Below, piece by piece: positions 57,986-64,000 of a stretch of DNA of 64,000 nucleotides (position 1 is its first letter; every line of letters starts with the position of its first letter). Where the stretch lies: contig CP136068.1 in NCBI GenBank assembly GCA_032622095.1, positions 53,714,025-53,778,024 of the forward strand. Direction: 5' to 3'. The notes under the pieces were generated by a model. That model was not told where the DNA came from. It searched no databases and saw only the letters and a list, made by a program, of their open reading frames with translations. A program made the position numbers and the translations under genes. The stretch is from Siphonodentalium dalli (Eukaryota; Mollusca; Scaphopoda; Gadilida; Siphonodentaliidae).

Positions 57986-60560
57986 GGTACATGTATCACA
58001 TTTAAAACAGCTACTTGCAATCATTAATGAAATTATTTAGAATTGGTGGGGTGCTGAGACTATACACTATACTTCACATAATATACTATGATCCACTGTA
58101 TGTATACACTTGTACATTATATTATACCTATCGTGTTGACAACCCACATTATTATGTATCGGTGTTAAAACGGAAATTGGGAGAGGGGGTTATGTATAAG
58201 TGGATCGCACTTGTCCTCCAATCCCAATATGTATTGTTATATACTTATTGGTAATAAATATGTTTACAGGAATACGGTCCTGAAAAAACAACAATAATAT
58301 TTTCTTTCAATATACCGAAAATACATATATAAAATGTCCATTGGGCGCATATCATCTAATATTCGGCCGCCAATCGTTCTTTTTATAACGACTAAATAAA
58401 AAATTCCGAAGTTAGCCGAAGATTTTGTTGTCGACGTGGTCACGTGATCGGCCCGATCACGTGATTGTCACATGTACACAGAAGCATAGCACGTGATCGA
58501 TCACGTGATAACTCATTGACAACGCATAGATACGCATCGGCGGTGTTTTAAGTTTGCATGTAGTCGATCGCGGCCTTTGAAGATTGTCGTGTTATCACAC
58601 TGCGAATGCAAAACTTCGCCGAAAACATCGCCGTTCTCGTAATTAACTGTCTTTATCGTGTTATTATTTTTATATGCGTCGCGATGTGCTGTTACTATAA
58701 AGCCATGCCTGTATATTATTCAGTTTGGCGCGCATTTATCTATATAAACACGTGATGTATTTATATAGTTTTTTTCGTTACCGGAATAGTCCAAGTTATA
58801 TTATATATTCATATAAAGAGTGCATATATATGCGAAGACTTGCACAGTTATTAGGCAATTATCATCTCGTAAACATTCCAATTTCCAGATGCCCTTAGTC
58901 GTGTGTGAATAAAGAGCGTTTTCGTTTTAATTTATTGTAACGCGGTAGAACAAAAAAAAAAAAAATCGGTTTATTGCTGTCGGATTTAATCAATTATAAT
59001 CAATTCATTCATTACCAATATGATATGATAAATTCATTTTTTCTTGGTTATGAATCGTGTATATATTTGGGCAATATGGTGTTTATATATATTTCGGAAT
59101 ATTGCTTCCCACACCCCAACAATCTTGCCGACTGTCACTGATGGAAATTCACTGCGTCTATGCATGGTTATTGGCCTATATAATTAGCACTCTAGCGATG
59201 CGGTCTATTGAATATCCAGGTCATAACTCGACCTATGTGTCAATTACGCATAACAATAGGATTATAAAATATATAAACGTTCGCCGGGGTTCGTTTAAAC
59301 ACCCAGTCATATATAACACTTTTTGAAGGAGGGATAATAATCCAGTTTAATATGTAATCACATATACAAGCACTCTTTATTCGAAATATATCGTACTAGT
59401 GAACGCTCTTTATTGCGTCAAGGTAAAGAGACTCGACTTAGAACAATTGTCATCGTGATTGTTTATTGATTACACAAATACAGGTCAATACAATCATGTA
59501 CACGTATTTCCTATATGCATGCTTTATATATCCTTCCAAGTCATAGCAATTCCCGCTTTATTAAACTCTTTTTATTCGTACCATATTAGGAAAACTATTA
59601 ACATGGAACGCTCTTTATTGAGCCATGGTGAAGGAAATGGGGACTCGACTTAGTACAGTTGTCATCGTGAATTATTCTTCAACATACTCCCCACTTTAAC
59701 TGCAACTGTATGTATTAGTAACCATTACTGACTCGTCAAATTAAACGCTCTTTATTTGGTGTATGTAATCGGTTTCTGATTTTGCGCAACGGGTTTCCCA
59801 CAGGACTCCCGCCAAATGTCACGTAAACGATCATCGTTTGGAAATGAATACAGCATTATACCTAACCGAGAGTCACTAGACCGGCCACAGCCGATAACAC
59901 TGCATTTATATGGCATTGTCACGAATGAATGATTGTAAATACGGGAATCTGGATTGCTTTATTCTTTGATCCAATTAAATAACATGAATAGATATTGAGA
60001 AAACGATTTTATATACATAAGATGGACAGAATAACGAAAAGTATTTATATACAATATATACAGTGTGACAGATATACAACATCGCGAACACGCACCCGAA
60101 TAATGTTCACTTGCCGGCTCGTGTTTTCATAAGCTTTATTTTTGACACGACAGTGTTATCTACCCCGCTCAATCGGCCTTCTATAGTTTTTGTCAAAAAA
60201 TTACCTTTCCAAACAGCACTTAAGATAAATCACAAGTGAAGATAACTCACCGTGCGATGACAATTCACCATGTGTACACAATGCTATTGATATGCCCCGC
60301 AGTAATTACATTACACTATCGCGCTGATAATTAACTCCGACTCCGATTCCCTGTTTTTAAATTAGTTTACCTCGCTTGACGTCATGCGAGGTTTTGCGAC
60401 GGAGATAGCCGACAACCGATGGTGGTATTATTTATTTATTTCTCGGCTTATTTATTACGCGATTTTTATGGGACTTGGATCATTGTGATCACAATAGGGG
60501 TGGCTTTCCGATGGAGTTTTGTTGTTTCATGAGGATAGTAATCCTTTAAACCAAACTCGG
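57986..60560. other. AT-rich non-coding DNA with CGCTCTTTATT repeats and a CACGTGATC palindrome cluster
   Basis: No gene supported. GGTCACGTGATCGGCCCGAT and CACGTGATCGATCACGTGAT form a palindromic cluster at 58438-58510. The block ACGCTCTTTATTG ... GACTCGACTTAGNACA, then GTTGTCATCGTGA, is repeated at about 59402 and 59603 (201 bp apart) with a partial third at 59745. Inverted versions (AATAAAGAGCGTT) occur at 58911 and 42334. Confidence 0.55.
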
Positions 60561-60639
60561 TTAGGCAATATTCCTCATGGGGAGTGGTGTCGCGGTGATC
60601 GCATGGTATCCATATGGTCGTGGTCCGGTTTTACCACTT

Positions 60640-60674
60640 GTTTGTCCGTCTGTCCGTCCGTCCGTCTGTCTGTA
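60640..60674. repeat. (GTCY)n microsatellite
   Basis: TTGTCCGTCTGTCCGTCCGT and following CTGTCTG units. Such GTCY/RGAC tracts are common inside dispersed repeats of molluscs and other invertebrates; the flanks (GGATAGTAATCC, GACACTTTACGCATGGTGCT) look like a dispersed repeat. Confidence 0.85.
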
Positions 60675-61388
60675 GACACTTTACGCATGGTGCTATAACT
60701 GACCTCTTTTCACGCTGATCGGTGCCAAATGTTGTGTATGCATTTCTCCGCACTAAATACAGATCGAAATCCGATATATTTTAAAGGATTATGGCCCATT
60801 GCCATTGAAATCATGCATGCTTCGACAATTCACCCATTTTTCAGCTGTTAGGTTTCATATACTTGGTCTGAGTTCTCAACGCACGACTATAGATCGAGTT
60901 CGATTTTGGTTTGCTCCGATATTCTTCATGCCGTTCTGCCCCTTTGATTATTTTCTTCCTGTCTAACCATATATCTTAGTTGCATAGTATGCACTGTCCC
61001 GGTAGTCTGTTATAAAACCGGTTTACAATGCCATGCAGTTTTTCCCCACATGTGTGTTGGCCATCATATGCGATATCATTGAGGGGAAGGTTTCTGCTAT
61101 CATTTTTATACCCATGGTTATTTCCATTGCAGCGTAGAGGCCTAACCTGGTTTTACTGTTTAGTAGCATTACTGTTGGTGGTTAATGCAGTGATTGTGTT
61201 AAGTAGATGGTTGGTTGCTTCGGCTACCCTAGTTGGTGTGGGCGCTCGCCATGATGTAACGGTGGGTTTTGGTGCATCATACGGTGGTCTCCGGGCTATA
61301 ACGGTCGTCATCCGGTACGGCGTGCTGGCCGGGGCGTCGGTTACGCCTCTTTTTATGACCTTAGTACTTGTTTTCTCCTTTTTTTCAG

Positions 61389-62905
61389 ATGCCAAAAGCG
61401 ACAGCAATGACCTGACACCGATTAGTACCCGACGTCCCGGTGGAAGTGGTTGGGCCATCGCGGGGGACCAGGCATGCATTACCAGCCGGCGTCCCTGCCC
61501 GTTCGAAGGGGAGGCCCGCCAGGAGTGGTACATATTCTACGGCCGCGCCTTCAATTGTTCGTCCCGTACGGCCGCGGGTCACGCGTGTGCCTGGCAGTGT
61601 GCGTCATAGGTCGGTGCGGTCGACTACAGCGTCATCGGTTGGTGCGCGATCGTCGTGTGGTCGGGTGCGTGCTGTGGTCATGTCCGAGGAGGTTGCAGCG
61701 GTCGCTGCTTCGGCCGATATTCGCTGGGAAGACGAGCAGTGTGTTTTCCGGGTCAGTATAGCGGGCCTCTCCTCTCAATCCCGTTAGTGCTTTCTGCAGA
61801 GGACAAGGCGCGTCTGGCTCCAAAGTTGCAGGACGCATGGCTGGGACTTGGTGGCATCGTCTCCCGTTCAGGGTGCCGCGGTCCCTCGTCGGCATTAGGA
61901 CAGCCACAGACTTACGCTACTGTGGCTTCTGATCTCGATATTCCACCGGCTGGCCCCATGGGCCGACCCGGAACAGACTCCGTTGCCTGCGTCGCTGACC
62001 ATCGACACCTTGTGGGAACTATGACTCGGTTACTCGATGCTGCCCTTACTTGTTCATCTCGGCAGTATACGCCCGAAAGGGTTTTTTTTGTTCAGTTTGC
62101 TTCCCGCTTTAACGTCCGTCCATATCCGCCCGTTAACGTGAGCACGCTGGGGCTCTTTCTCGCACATCTTTTCCAGATCGGGTATAGCACCGCCACGGTG
62201 CGTAGTGTTTTGTCGGTCATCGCATATCAGCACAATATTCAGGGCTTAGCGACTCCCACTACACATTTACGGATTCACAAAATGCTCGCGGGCTTTCAAC
62301 GCTTGCGCCCGAGCGGCGACCCGCGCCGACCAATTACTGTTCCCATTTTACACTCTATGATCGCTGTATTGCCCTGTTGCGTGGCATCACACACGGAATT
62401 GTCCTTTTACGCGCACTATTCGTATTCGCGTTCTACGCGCTGGCCCGTATTGGCGAAATGTGCACTTCACTCTCTGCCCCTCATCTAACTGTCCTGCTCG
62501 TTTCCGATGTCTCGGTCACGCCCGCCTCCATCGACATCTGCTTCCGGCATGTCAAGCACGGAGTTAATAGATTGCCCCAAGTGGTCGCTATTGGCAAGTT
62601 AGAGGGTCCCACCTTTTGTCCGCATACCCATTTCCGTCTTCACTAAACGTCGCGTTTCGACGGCGGGCCCCTTCTTCTGCTCACCGGACGGTCGGGGCAT
62701 AACACGGGCGCATTTCAATGCCGTTCTCCGGAGAGTGTTGTCAATTCTGCGATTGGATGACCGGGATTTCAAGTCTCACTCCTTTCGGATAGGCGGGGCA
62801 TGCTTGGCAGCATCGCGGGGTTACTCCGATGAACAAATCCGGATGCTCGGGCGCTGGACATCCGATGCGTTTCGCAAGTACATCCGTCCTCCGCCGTTGT
62901 CATAA
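61389..62905 (+). pseudogene. tyrosine recombinase (xerD-like) of a mobile element, frameshifted
   Basis: Site-specific recombinase of the tyrosine family. From about 62027 the frame reads a core-binding domain (DAALTCSSRQYTPERVFFVQ, STLGLFLAHLFQIGYSTATV, KMLAGFQRLRPSGDPRRPIT). A frameshift near 62365-62395 moves to LLRALFVFAFYALARIGEM, with catalytic Arg I in ARIGE (62446-62448). A second shift near 62640 returns to the first frame: AGPFFCSPDGRGITRAHFN, then HSFRIG (H-x-x-R, 62777-62788), LGRW and the nucleophile Tyr in RKYIRP (62879-62881), stop 62903-62905. All catalytic positions are present but split. Such recombinases belong to DIRS/Ngaro-like or Crypton elements; which one cannot be told without the neighbours. 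The Arg/Ser-rich upstream part (61440-61760) follows an acceptor-like TTCTCCTTTTTTTCAG|ATG at 61388 and may be the N-terminus. Confidence 0.8.
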
Positions 62906-63330
62906 CAAGAGTTCCGCGATTGCCCGTTTCCGTTCGTGCGTCTTGCCACCCTCGTATATCAGTCACAGCGGCCGAGCGGGCACCCTTCCATCAATGCCGG
63001 GCGTCGTTATCTGCAGTTCCGTTTGCCGACTCGACGGGCACGCACAGTCAGATTTCCGCAACTGGGAGGGGTTTGGCATGGGTTATCCGGCCTGTAAGTC
63101 GTGTCGCAGCACGCGTGGGGGATCTCGCTGCCCGGTCTCTCCCTGTCCTTTGTTTTCATGTTTTCGGACCCCCCCCCCCTTATTTTCTGTTTCAAGCAGG
63201 GCCCGAGCGTTGTCCGCGTATGCGCTACCCAGTTTACATGTACTTCATGTCCCGGTTTCCGTTTCATGTCCGACCGGCATCCGCCCCCTGCCTCTGCTGG
63301 TGGTGCGCAATGGTTGCACTGGTTGCACTG
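62906..63330. other. GC-rich region downstream of the recombinase
   Basis: Same high GC as the recombinase gene, with several overlapping frames on both strands (to 185 codons) and a C10 run at 63169. No domain recognised. It probably belongs to the same mobile element (3' flank or a second, broken ORF). Confidence 0.4.
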
Positions 63331-64000
63331 TGCTAGTGATGGTTTTTTGGTTGTTAATTGTAGCGCCGGTTTCACTGTTCCAGTGATGGTTTGTTTTGGT
63401 GGTTAATATTTAATTTTTTTAAGCGCTCATCAGTCTCTGGTGGCGCCGGTTTCACTGTTCCCCAGTGATGGTTTGTGTTTTCTTTTTCACTGTTACAGTG
63501 ATAGTTTTTTTTTGGTTATTCTTCACTATTGTTTTTTTGGTGATTCACTTTTATAGTGATGGTTATTTGGTTGCGCTCACCAGTCTATGGTAGCGCTGGT
63601 TTCACTGTTACAGTGATGGTTTTTTGGTGGTTAATATTTTTTTTTTTTTAGCGCTCATCAGTCTCTGGTAGCGCCGGTTTCACTGTTTCAGTGACGGTTT
63701 TTTGGTGGTTAATATTTATTTTTTTCAGCGCTCATCAGTCTCTGGTAGCGCCGGTTTCACTGTTCCAGTGATGGTTTGTGTTTTCTTTTTCGCTGTTACA
63801 GTGATAGTTTTTTTTTGGTTATTCTTCACTATTGGTTTTTTGGTTATTTTTTTTTCCGCGCTCATCAGTCTCTGGTAGCGCCGGTTTCACTTTTATAGTG
63901 ACTATTTTTGGTGTTTTTTTTTCAGCGCTAATCAGTCTCTGGGGTTGCAGTGGGTTTTTCTCATTTCCGTAATTTCCGTAATTTTACACTTTCTTTTTAT
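63331..64000. repeat. tandem repeat of GCGCTCATCAGTCTCTGG units
   Basis: Units starting GCGCTCATCAGTCTCTGGTA and continuing GCGCCGGTTTCACTGTT(A/C)CAGTGATGG plus T-rich filler occur at about 63424, 63574, 63651, 63728, 63858 and 63926 (spacings 68-150 bp). Each holds a small hairpin TTCACTGTTACAGTGA. The array continues to the window end and directly follows the recombinase region, so it may be the repeat end of that element. Confidence 0.88.

Noticed and set aside
61028-61609. 193-codon plus-strand frame upstream of the recombinase
   Set aside because: It crosses an acceptor-like TTTTTTTCAG at 61388, and its second half is read better in another phase; not convincing as one protein.
63007-63406. 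Overlapping ORFs of 100-185 codons downstream of the recombinase
   Set aside because: Open in several phases on both strands because of GC content; no domain recognised, so reported only as a region.

Overview
The window looks like repeat-dense nuclear DNA of a marine-type invertebrate. It is AT-rich, has no bacterial gene packing, and carries one spliced host gene. Lophotrochozoan (mollusc-like) is my best guess, resting on the Reeler-domain gene, pearl-like repeats with an (ACAG)n tract, a xerD-like tyrosine recombinase, a degraded XPG/PIN-type transposon protein and several LINE tails. The species is not identifiable from the sequence alone.

Host genes: the only gene I can support with confidence is a secreted Reeler-domain protein on the + strand. 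Exon 1 (3613-3802) carries the signal peptide, exon 2 (5702-5921) continues the domain in phase, and a possible last exon lies at 6684-6756. Two other exon-like or ORF-like stretches (35482-35724 and 29836-30251, both minus strand) are weak.

Layout. 1-3260: minisatellites and anonymous DNA. 3.6-6.8 kb: Reeler gene with a 40-bp tandem repeat and hairpins in its intron. 6.8-10.4 kb: a TA-flanked palindromic MITE, a hAT-like end and a truncated LINE. 11.37-14.66 kb: a foldback element whose arms are tandem TCCGAAG-type subrepeats, with further inverted repeats nested inside. 14.7-15.4 and 21.8-23.9 kb: two copies of a two-sided degenerate minisatellite family, the second interrupted by a Myb/SANT-encoding TIR element. 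16.9-18.25 kb: two 480-bp TTAA-flanked elements in opposite orientation. 25.2-26.0 kb: a 34-bp satellite. 27.8-29.3 kb: a pearl-like repeat split by a foldback element made of GATATC palindromes, with a 6-bp target duplication. 31.3-38.1 kb: another large inverted pair around a 570-bp tandem repeat. 38.75-41.55 kb: a second pearl-like repeat. 42.3-43.8 kb: the C-terminal part of an L1/Tx1-type LINE. 44.1-44.9 kb: a long-TIR TA element. 47.9-52.6 kb: a 4.7-kb inverted repeat holding two divergent, broken copies of an XPG/PIN-like, Cys-rich transposon protein. 57.1-58.0 kb: another LINE remnant. 61.4-62.9 kb: a GC-rich, frameshifted tyrosine recombinase, followed by tandem repeats to the window end.

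The dominant theme is inverted structure. At least ten independent palindromic or foldback units of different families are present, many nested in one another. The Reeler gene sits among them, and its exon 2 donor site has been tandemly triplicated.
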